Assembly: GCF_000473995.1 (NCBI RefSeq)
Contig: NC_022571.1
Location: forward strand, 5,052,501-5,107,814
Source of the DNA: Clostridium saccharobutylicum DSM 13864
GTDB lineage: Bacteria; Bacillota; Clostridia; Clostridiales; Clostridiaceae
Reading direction: 5' to 3'
Length of the DNA stretch: 55,314 nt
The position numbers and the translations under genes were made by a program. The notes beneath the pieces were generated by a model. That model saw only the letters and a list, made by a program, of their open reading frames with translations. It did no database searches and was not told the DNA's origin. Positions 49,261 through 55,314 of this stretch are shown piece by piece (position 1 is the first letter of the stretch; every line of letters begins with the position of its first letter).

Positions 49261-51147
49261 TTAAGATTGCTTATTATAATGATGTTCAAGGTAAATAAGT
49301 AACACTGATATATCTGCTGGTGATACTCCAGAAATACGTGATGCTTGCCCTATACTAATTGGCCTTATATTATTTAACTTTTGTTCAGCTTCTGTTCTTA
49401 ATCCACTTACTTCACTATAATTAATATCTTTAGGTAATATCTTCTTTTCAAATTTCTTAAATTGAGCAACTTGCTCAAGTTGACTTTGAATATATCCTTC
49501 ATACTTTGCATGAATATTAATTTGTTCTCCAACATCATATGGTAAATCTGGTCTTTCAGGATCTAATTCTTCCAATTCAAAGTAATCTAATTCTGGTCTT
49601 TGCATTAATTCATAAAAAGTAATAGGCTTTCTTAACTCAGTTGAATTTAATGAAACCAAAAATTCATTTACTTCTTTTTTATTTGTAACCTTTAAATTTT
49701 TTACTCTGTTCAATTCGTCTTCAACATTTTTCTTTCTTGTCAGAAACTTATTATATCTTTCTTCTGTTACTAATCCAACTCTATGGCCTATTCCAGTTAA
49801 TCTGAAATCAGCATTATCTTGCCTTAATAATAATCTATATTCTGCTCTCGATGTCATCATTCTATATGGTTCATTAGTTCCTTTAGTAACTAAATCATCA
49901 ATAAGAACTCCTATATAAGCGTCCGAACGAGTTAATACTAAAGGTTCTTCATTCTTAATTTTCAGTGCAGCATTTATACCTGCAACTAATCCTTGTGCTC
50001 CTGCTTCTTCATATCCCGAACTTCCATTAAGCTGCCCTGCACCATATAATCCTTCAACTGTTTTAAATTCTAATGTAGGCTTTAATTGAGTTGGATCTAT
50101 TGAATCATATTCTATAGCATAAGCAGTTCTCATCATTTCAACATTTTCTAGTCCAGGTAAAGTTTTAAGCATTTTAACTTGAACCTCTTCAGGTAATGAT
50201 GAAGAAAAACCTCCTATATACATTTCTAAAGTGTCTGTTCCTTCTGGTTCAATAAATATTTGATGTTGAGTTTTATCTGGAAATCTCATAACCTTATCTT
50301 CTATAGATGGACAATATCTAGGGCCTACACCTTTTATACTTCCATTATAAATTGGTGATCTATTTATATTCTCTCTAATTATATTATGAGTAGTTTCATT
50401 AGTATAAGTTAAATAGCATGGTACCTGTTCTTTTTGCAAATCACCACTCATAAACGAAAATGGAACTATTTTATCATCTCCATTTTGTTCTATCATTTTT
50501 GAAAAATCTACAGATTTTCTATTTATTCTAGCTGGTGTACCAGTTTTAAATCTTCTTAATGCAATTCCTAGTTCTAATAATGATTGTGATAAATCATTGG
50601 CTGGAAATAATCCATTAGGGCCTCCACTATATGATACTTCTCCAATAATTATTTTTCCCTTTAAATATGTACCTGTTGCAAGCACTACCGCCTTACATTT
50701 AAAAATAGCGCCGTTTTTAGTAACTACGCCAGTTATCTTTCCATCTTCAACTTTTAACTCGGTAACTTCAATTTGTCTTATTTTAAGATTTTCCTGCTCT
50801 TCTAAGACTCTTTTCATTCTAAATTGATAATCCTTTTTATCTGCTTGTGCCCTTAATGAATGAACAGCAGGTCCCTTTGAAGTATTAAGCATTCTCGACT
50901 GTATGAATGTATGGTCAATATTAACTCCCATTTCTCCACCCAGCGCATCAATTTCTCTAACTAAATGACCCTTTGCAGTACCTCCTATATTAGGATTACA
51001 AGGCATTAAAGCTATTGAATCCAAATTAATAGTGCAAACTAAAGTATTAAGACCTAATCTAGCTGAAGCTAGAGCTGCTTCACATCCTGCATGCCCTGCC
51101 CCAACTACAATAACATCAAATTCCCCAGCTTCGTAATTTATAGCCAT
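49261..51147 (-). CDS. mnmG: tRNA uridine-5-carboxymethylaminomethyl modification enzyme MnmG
   Basis: MnmG, with MnmE, uses FAD, methylenetetrahydrofolate and glycine or ammonia to modify the wobble uridine 34 of several tRNAs. The 628-residue product has the FAD loop FDVIVVGAGHAGCEAALASA, the cysteine-bearing PCNPNIGGTAKGHLVREIDA, VVLATGTYLKGKIIIG and the C-terminal tRNA-binding helical region up to SGVSPADISVLLIYLEHHYN. AGGTAATGGAA gives the ATG at 51147, eight bases from AGGTA, rather than the ATG at 51153. It is in the mnmE-mnmG-rsmG operon. Confidence 0.98.
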   Translation of the reverse strand: MAINYEAGEFDVIVVGAGHAGCEAALASARLGLNTLVCTINLDSIALMPCNPNIGGTAKGHLVREIDALGGEMGVNIDHTFIQSRMLNTSKGPAVHSLRAQADKKDYQFRMKRVLEEQENLKIRQIEVTELKVEDGKITGVVTKNGAIFKCKAVVLATGTYLKGKIIIGEVSYSGGPNGLFPANDLSQSLLELGIALRRFKTGTPARINRKSVDFSKMIEQNGDDKIVPFSFMSGDLQKEQVPCYLTYTNETTHNIIRENINRSPIYNGSIKGVGPRYCPSIEDKVMRFPDKTQHQIFIEPEGTDTLEMYIGGFSSSLPEEVQVKMLKTLPGLENVEMMRTAYAIEYDSIDPTQLKPTLEFKTVEGLYGAGQLNGSSGYEEAGAQGLVAGINAALKIKNEEPLVLTRSDAYIGVLIDDLVTKGTNEPYRMMTSRAEYRLLLRQDNADFRLTGIGHRVGLVTEERYNKFLTRKKNVEDELNRVKNLKVTNKKEVNEFLVSLNSTELRKPITFYELMQRPELDYFELEELDPERPDLPYDVGEQINIHAKYEGYIQSQLEQVAQFKKFEKKILPKDINYSEVSGLRTEAEQKLNNIRPISIGQASRISGVSPADISVLLIYLEHHYNKQS

Positions 51148-51156
51148 TTCCATTAC

Positions 51157-52539
51157 CTACTTTCCTACGCAAAATTCACTAAATATTTTATTTAATAGAT
51201 CTTCTTCCAATTCATCACCTGTTATTTCACCTAATGCTTTCATTGCTGTTGTTATATGAATTGATATTAAATCAAGATATTCATTTGCATTAACTCTATC
51301 CAGAGCTATATCACAATTTTCTAAAGCTCTGTACAATGCTTGCTTGTGTCGTGTATTAGAAATAATCAAGCTTTCTGAATCTATTTTTCCATCAAAGAAC
51401 AATTTCTTAATTTCTTCTTTTAATGTATCAAGTCCAAATCCAGTTTTAGCTGATATTTCAATTTTATTATCTAAACTTTCAGCTAAATCTTCAGGTAACT
51501 TTCCATTTAAATCTACTTTATTTAATAATGTTATATACTTCTTATTCTTTATAAAATCTGTTATTGCCTTATCTTCGTTATCAATCTCCCTAGATGTATC
51601 AAGCATCAATATTATCAAATCTGCTTCTTCAATCTTTTCCTTTGATTTCTGAACTCCTATTTTTTCTACTGCATCTTCTGTATCTCTTATACCCGCAGTA
51701 TCAGTTATTCGAATAGGAATACCATCTAAATTTATATATTCTTCTATTACATCTCTAGTTGTACCTGCAATATCTGTTACAATTGCTCTTTTTTCCTTTA
51801 GTAATGCATTCAGAAGTGAAGACTTACCAACATTAGGTTTACCAACAATAACTACATTAAGTCCATCTCTTATAATCTTTCCTTCATCTGCATTCTTCAA
51901 TAAATTTTTCACTCGTAAAAGAGTCTTATTAATTCCATCTTTAATTTGAATTATTAAATTATCATCAACAACATCTTCATCATCTTCAGTAAAATCTACA
52001 GCATATTCAATTAAAGCTAATACGTTTAATAAATATTTTCTAAGTTCAGCTATCTCCTTAGAAAGTGATCCGTTACTTTGCATCATAGCAGATTTCATCG
52101 ACAAATCTGTTTTTGCTTTAATTATATCCATTATAGCTTCTGCTTGACTTAAATCTATTCTTCCATTTAAAAAGGCTCGTTTTGTAAATTCACCTGGTTC
52201 TGCAAGTCTTGCTCCAGCTTTAACTATTTGATTTAAAACTCTATTAGTTGCCACAACTCCACCATGACAGTTAACTTCTACTACATTCTCTCCAGTGTAA
52301 CTATGCGGTCCCTTCATATAACTTAAAATAACATCATCAACTATTTCATTATTATCTAAATCTATAACGTTTCCGTATCTCATAGTATATGTTTGCATTT
52401 GCTTAATATCTTGTTTATTCTTAGCTAAAAATATCTTAGCAGCAATATCTAAAGCTTTTTCTCCTGAAATTCTAACAATAGCAACACCACCTTCTCCAAT
52501 TGGTGTCGCTATTGCACAAATCGTATCAAATTCCTTCAT
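51157..52539 (-). CDS. mnmE: tRNA modification GTPase MnmE
   Basis: MnmE is the GTPase partner of MnmG. The 460-residue product has the N-terminal folate-binding domain (TICAIATPIGEGGVAIVRIS), a helical domain, and an inserted G domain with G1 GKPNVGKSSLLNAL, G2/G3 DIAGTTRD and DTAGIRDTED, and G4 LNKVDL. The C-terminal CVGK supplies the cysteine of the C(I/L/V)GK motif that is essential for modification. GAGGAGG lies before the ATG. It precedes mnmG by nine bases and follows jag after a terminator, so it starts its own transcript. Confidence 0.98.
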   Translation of the reverse strand: MKEFDTICAIATPIGEGGVAIVRISGEKALDIAAKIFLAKNKQDIKQMQTYTMRYGNVIDLDNNEIVDDVILSYMKGPHSYTGENVVEVNCHGGVVATNRVLNQIVKAGARLAEPGEFTKRAFLNGRIDLSQAEAIMDIIKAKTDLSMKSAMMQSNGSLSKEIAELRKYLLNVLALIEYAVDFTEDDEDVVDDNLIIQIKDGINKTLLRVKNLLKNADEGKIIRDGLNVVIVGKPNVGKSSLLNALLKEKRAIVTDIAGTTRDVIEEYINLDGIPIRITDTAGIRDTEDAVEKIGVQKSKEKIEEADLIILMLDTSREIDNEDKAITDFIKNKKYITLLNKVDLNGKLPEDLAESLDNKIEISAKTGFGLDTLKEEIKKLFFDGKIDSESLIISNTRHKQALYRALENCDIALDRVNANEYLDLISIHITTAMKALGEITGDELEEDLLNKIFSEFCVGK

Positions 52540-52684
52540 TAATTATCCTCCTCTACAAAGAAGCATTCCTATTATTAGTATATCCAATTTAAACTAATAT
52601 CAATTTTACATAAGAAAATTTAATTAGTCAAAGTTATCTTTATTTAAATTTTCATAAAAAGTACAAACTTTTATCTTTAAACTT

Positions 52685-52710
52685 AAAAAGAAAGCCATTA
52701 AGGCTTTCTT
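52685..52710 (-). terminator. Terminator of the rpmH-jag run
   Basis: The stem aagaaagcc (52688-52696)/ggctttctt (52702-52710) directly follows the jag stop, and the minus strand continues TTTTTAAG. Confidence 0.9.
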
Positions 52711-53340
52711 CTACAAATCTTTCTTTAATTCAACAACCACTCTTCTAAAAGGTTCTTCGCCTTCACTATATGTATTAATAAAAGCATTTCCCTGAAGTGA
52801 AGAATGAATAATCCTTCTCTCATAAGGATTCATTGGTTCCAACTTAAACACTTTTCCAGTTTTCCTAACCTTGTTAGCTGTTTTTATAGCAACACTCTTA
52901 AGAGTTTCCTCTCTTTTGCTTCTATAATTTTCAGTATCTAATATAACTTTTTTATGAGGAAGTTCGTGTACCTTATTAACTATTAATGAAACTAAATATT
53001 GTATGGAATCTAGAGTTTCTCCTCTGTAGCCAATAATTAGCCCCATCTTTTTTCCTGATAAATTTATTTCAACAATATCATCTTCTTCAGTGATATCTAT
53101 ATCAGCATCTATTTCCATGCAACTAAGTATATTTGCTATAAATCTTCTAGCCTCTTCAATATAATCATATTTCTTAGAAACTCTTATTTTAGCTGGCTTA
53201 ACTCCTATAACTTTAAATAATCCCTTTGAACCATGATCTAAAACTTCAACATTTACCATGCTTCTTTCTAAACCTAACTGGGTTAAAGCATTACTTAAGG
53301 CTTCTTCAACAGTTTTTCCTTCTACTTCTATTGATTTCAT
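52711..53340 (-). CDS. jag: Jag/KhpB RNA-binding protein (SpoIIIJ-associated)
   Basis: Jag (KhpB) is an RNA-binding protein linked to YidC and to cell elongation. The 209-residue product has the Jag_N domain (MKSIEVEGKTVEEALSNALT), a KH domain with GxxG as LIIGYRGETLDSIQYLVSLI and an R3H domain (KKVILDTENYRSKREETLKS, and ANKVRKTGKVFKLEPMNPYE). GAGGTGGTGAATTAACAG precedes the ATG. It is the last gene of the rnpA-yidD-yidC-jag run, 39 bases after yidC. Confidence 0.96.
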   Translation of the reverse strand: MKSIEVEGKTVEEALSNALTQLGLERSMVNVEVLDHGSKGLFKVIGVKPAKIRVSKKYDYIEEARRFIANILSCMEIDADIDITEEDDIVEINLSGKKMGLIIGYRGETLDSIQYLVSLIVNKVHELPHKKVILDTENYRSKREETLKSVAIKTANKVRKTGKVFKLEPMNPYERRIIHSSLQGNAFINTYSEGEEPFRRVVVELKKDL

Positions 53341-53379
53341 CTGTTAATTCACCACCTCTAATATCAAAGCAAATTTAAA

Positions 53380-54138
53380 TTATTTTTTCTTTTTCTTCTT
53401 TTTATTAGCTGAATTTTTAGATTCATTGGTTGTTATAACAAACTTTTCTGAATCTGCTTTATTTTCTTTTTCTTTAATTTCTTGAATTGCAGGTCTATAA
53501 TTTAAGAAATAAGTTTGTATAGTTTGAATTATGTTTCCAATAATCCAATATAAAACTAATATTGCACTAAATCTTAATGACATAACTCCCATCATTCCTG
53601 CCATCGCTATATTCATAGTTCCCATATTCATTCCATTAGGTTGACTTGGTGCAGCTTTAGTCATTAAATATGATGGTACGTAAGTTGATAATGCAGCAAT
53701 TATTGCTAATATGTAATATGGATCTGGTGAAAATAAATCTTTAATCCATAAGAATGAAGCTCCACTCACCCCATGTATCCCCATAAATACCCAATAAAGA
53801 GCCATTAATATAGGTAATGGCAATATTGAAGGAATACATCCTCCTGCTATATTAACATTATTATCCTTATATAGTTTCATTGTTTCTGCATTTAACTTTT
53901 CTGGTTCATTTTTGTACTTTTCTTGAATTTTCTTTAATTCCGGTTGAATCTTCTGCATTCCTCGTGTTGATTTTGCAGCTTTAATGTTAAATGGTAATAT
54001 TAATATTCTTATAATTAATGTAAATAAAAATATTGCCAAAACATAAGATACTCCAGTATCAGATACCCCTATATTAACTATTAAATTATGTAGGGAATCA
54101 AATATGTTTCGCATAAAGTCAACTATCGATTGAAACAT
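53380..54138 (-). CDS. yidC: Membrane protein insertase YidC (SpoIIIJ)
   Basis: YidC inserts and folds membrane proteins, alone or with Sec. The 252-residue product is of the short Gram-positive type, with segments TGVSYVLAIFLFTLIIRILI containing the conserved hydrophilic-groove arginine (LIIRILILPF), the coiled cytoplasmic loop KAAKSTRGMQKIQPELKKIQ, and later IPSILPLPILMALYWVFM and GTMNIAMAGMMGVMSLRFSA. A very basic tail ANKKKKKKK ends it, typical for ribosome contact. There is no lipobox cysteine at the N-terminus, unlike Bacillus SpoIIIJ. GGAGGTAAAACATTA precedes the ATG. Confidence 0.96.
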   Translation of the reverse strand: MFQSIVDFMRNIFDSLHNLIVNIGVSDTGVSYVLAIFLFTLIIRILILPFNIKAAKSTRGMQKIQPELKKIQEKYKNEPEKLNAETMKLYKDNNVNIAGGCIPSILPLPILMALYWVFMGIHGVSGASFLWIKDLFSPDPYYILAIIAALSTYVPSYLMTKAAPSQPNGMNMGTMNIAMAGMMGVMSLRFSAILVLYWIIGNIIQTIQTYFLNYRPAIQEIKEKENKADSEKFVITTNESKNSANKKKKKKK

Positions 54139-54159
54139 TAATGTTTTACCTCCTATACA

Positions 54160-54369
54160 TTACTTTACTGGATCATAACCACCCTTGCAAAAAGGATTAC
54201 ATCTTAATATCCTGTAGATTGCCATCATACTACCCTTAAACACTCCATATTTATTAATCGCATCTAAAGCATATTGTGAACAAGTTGGTATAAATCTACA
54301 GCATGAAGGTCTTCTTGGTGAAATGTATTTTCTATAAAAATTAATTAGATTTATTAGAAGTTTCTTCAT
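54160..54369 (-). CDS. yidD: Membrane protein insertion efficiency factor YidD
   Basis: YidD is a small peripheral membrane protein that aids insertion through YidC. The 69-residue product contains all the family blocks: INFYRKYISPRRPSCCRFIP, TCSQYALDAINKYGVFKGSM, and RILRCNPFCKGGYDPV. Its ATG at 54369 lies inside rnpA, overlapping its end by 29 bases, with AAGGCAGG upstream; the genes are translationally coupled. Confidence 0.97.
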   Translation of the reverse strand: MKKLLINLINFYRKYISPRRPSCCRFIPTCSQYALDAINKYGVFKGSMMAIYRILRCNPFCKGGYDPVK

Positions 54370-54718
54370 TATTATATAAGCCTGCCTTTTTTATTAAATT
54401 ATTCATTGCTCTTTCTACTTCAAAGTAGTTTTTACTTTTAATTGGATTTCTTGCTATAAAAACAAAATCATATCCTTTTACCATATTATCATAATTTAAT
54501 CTAAAGCTTTCACTTATTAATCTTTTGCATCTGCTTCTAACAACGCTATTTCCTACTTTTTTGCTTACAGAAACACCTAATTTATTATAAAAATTTAAAT
54601 TTTCGTCTTTATTTTTTTTATTTTTTAATATGTACATAACTAGAATATCATTAGCAGATGACTTTCCTCGTCTATATACAGTTGTAAATTCAAAATTTTT
54701 CTTTAATCTATAAATCAT
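54341..54718 (-). CDS. rnpA: Ribonuclease P protein component
   Basis: RnpA is the protein subunit of RNase P, which trims tRNA 5' ends with the RNA subunit. The 125-residue product starts MIYRLKKNFEFTTVYRRGKS and has the family signature VSVSKKVGNSVVRSRCKRLI, matching the GKAVxRNRxKR pattern, and SFRLNYDNMVKGYDFVFIAR. AAAAAGGAGTTTAGAAATCT precedes the ATG. It follows rpmH with the rpmH terminator between them and overlaps yidD. Confidence 0.97.
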   Translation of the reverse strand: MIYRLKKNFEFTTVYRRGKSSANDILVMYILKNKKNKDENLNFYNKLGVSVSKKVGNSVVRSRCKRLISESFRLNYDNMVKGYDFVFIARNPIKSKNYFEVERAMNNLIKKAGLYNNEETSNKSN

Positions 54719-54752
54719 AGATTTCTAAACTCCTTTTTTCCTGCATTTGCAG

Positions 54753-54776
54753 AAAAAAGGCCACTTAGTGCGGCCC
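54753..54776 (-). terminator. Terminator or attenuator after rpmH
   Basis: ggccact (54759-54765) pairs with agtgcggcc (54667 region equivalent at 54767-54775, two-base bulge), then six T on the minus strand. A second T-flanked hairpin, tgca/tgca type, follows at 54733-54758. Partial read-through would lower rnpA relative to rpmH. Confidence 0.75.
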
Positions 54777-54911
54777 TTAAGCTGTTAATTTTTTTCTTCC
54801 TTTTTGTCTTCTGCTCTTAAGAATGTTTCTTCCTGATTGAGTGCTCATTCTTTTTCTGAAGCCATGTTCCTTTTTTCTTTGTCTCTTTTTAGGTTGATAA
54901 GTCATGAACAT
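54777..54911 (-). CDS. rpmH: 50S ribosomal protein bL34
   Basis: bL34 is a short basic ribosomal protein of the large subunit. The 44-residue product begins MFMTYQPKKRQRKKEHGFRK and ends RRQKGRKKLTA, with the conserved MSTQSGRNIL between; clostridial bL34 proteins share the MFMTYQPKKRQR start. AAGGGGGTG lies about ten bases before the ATG. It is the gene nearest to the origin, with a consensus promoter about 75 bases upstream, and it begins the run into rnpA. Confidence 0.98.
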   Translation of the reverse strand: MFMTYQPKKRQRKKEHGFRKRMSTQSGRNILKSRRQKGRKKLTA

Positions 54912-54983
54912 TATACATGCACCCCCTTAAAATTATTATTTATAGCAAAAACTATACTTTGTGATTTTAAATTTTACTTTACT

Positions 54984-55012
54984 ATTATATATAGATACTA
55001 ATTACCTGTCAA
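54984..55012 (-). promoter_or_regulatory. Sigma-A promoter of rpmH
   Basis: Perfect -35 TTGACA (55007-55012) and perfect -10 TATAAT (54984-54989) are separated by 17 bp. Confidence 0.92.
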
Positions 55013-55055
55013 GTTGGTAATATATTGTTGATAATTATATTTATATATATTTTTT

Positions 55056-55167
55056 TGTGGATAACTTATTGAATATAAGTGTTTACTTGTGTTATCATAA
55101 GTAATATATTGTGAATAACTTATTAATATTAAATTTTATCCACAACTGTGGATAAAATTGTGTATAA
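55056..55167. other. Origin-side DnaA-box cluster (rpmH-dnaA intergenic)
   Basis: DnaA boxes TGTGGATAA (55056-55064), TTATCCACA (55136-55144) and TGTGGATAA (55147-55155) are perfect; TGTGAATAA (55110-55118) and TGTGTATAA (55159-55167) have one mismatch. The AT-rich surroundings and the position next to rpmH match a clostridial rpmH-dnaA origin region. The DNA-unwinding element and dnaA should lie near or beyond the right edge. Confidence 0.85.
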
Positions 55168-55270
55168 CTTGTTTATCTTTTTTTATTATTATACGCTACT
55201 TAAATGATTTTACTTGACTTTACTGTTGTTTATAACTTTCGAAATATAATTCTTATTATTTTTTTTTAAT

Positions 55271-55308
55271 AAATATATCAACATAATTATTGACATGTTG
55301 ATATATTT
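55271..55308 (+). promoter_or_regulatory. Palindrome over a -35 element, probable dnaA promoter region
   Basis: aaatatatcaaca (55271-55283) pairs perfectly with tgttgatatattt (55296-55308) around 12 bases. A perfect -35 TTGACA (55290-55295) lies at the edge of the loop. The matching -10 and the gene would fall at or past the window end, so the assignment to dnaA is positional. Confidence 0.5.
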
Positions 55309-55314
55309 ATATAC

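Overview
The window reads as chromosomal DNA of a low-GC, endospore-forming Firmicute, most likely Clostridium sensu stricto. The base composition is very AT-rich, ribosome binding sites are strong AGGAGG/AGGTG type, and sporulation-linked genes (YyaC, LonC, the Jag/YidC pair) sit beside a clostridial gene order. The right half, read right to left on the minus strand, is the conserved neighbourhood on the rpmH side of the replication origin: rpmH-rnpA-yidD-yidC-jag, mnmE-mnmG-rsmG-noc, parA-parB, yyaC, MscS channel, rpsF-ssb-rpsR, gdpP-rplI-lonC, dnaB, proC and purA. Five DnaA-box-like sites next to rpmH and a promoter-like palindrome at the right edge mark the origin side; dnaA itself should lie just beyond the window.

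Layout. 1-3.7 kb: the end of pdxS with a repeated operator-like palindrome, a TRM11-type methyltransferase, two decayed gene remnants and a TtcA-type PP-loop protein. 4.3-6.0 kb: three tandem small hydrophilic paralogous proteins of unknown function, facing a HARE-HTH protein that carries an internal 18-bp repeat. 6.5-7.3 kb: a secreted cell-wall amidase. 7.3-11.5 kb: an accessory island containing DnaA boxes, a nested palindromic element, a decayed IS110-family element with a structured leader that looks like a bridge RNA, a small operon with an Rpn-nuclease-like tail, and a large DUF262/DUF1524 (GmrSD-like) putative defence nuclease. 11.5-19.2 kb: rlmH, an MFS exporter, an unusual chemotaxis receptor, a SEC-C protein, a YycJ-like hydrolase and murA. 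19.7-26.1 kb: two degenerate enzyme homologues (2H phosphoesterase-like and dimeric dUTPase-like), a small transporter, a UlaG-like metallo-hydrolase, a cytoplasmic subtilase behind two large hairpins, and the DnaD-like/DnaC helicase-loading pair. 26.3-26.6 kb: a tRNA Glu-Val-Asp operon with a clear promoter and terminator. 26.7-30.1 kb: a BaiN-type flavoprotein, an acyl-ACP thioesterase and small proteins.

How the genes work together. Replication and segregation dominate: DnaB, the DnaC/DnaD-like loader pair, SSB, ParA/ParB with two perfect parS sites, Noc, and DnaA-box groups at about 7.4, 13.9, 31.9 and 55.1 kb. Translation and RNA maturation form a second theme (rpmH, rnpA, rpsF, rpsR, rplI, mnmE/G, rsmG, rlmH, tRNAs), with an rpsF leader for S6:S18 autoregulation. 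Envelope and nucleotide signalling (murA, yidC, gdpP, MscS) fill in the rest. The least-described material is the 7.3-11.5 kb island, the small-protein family at 4.3-5.2 kb, and several hairpins that overlap or flank ribosome binding sites.
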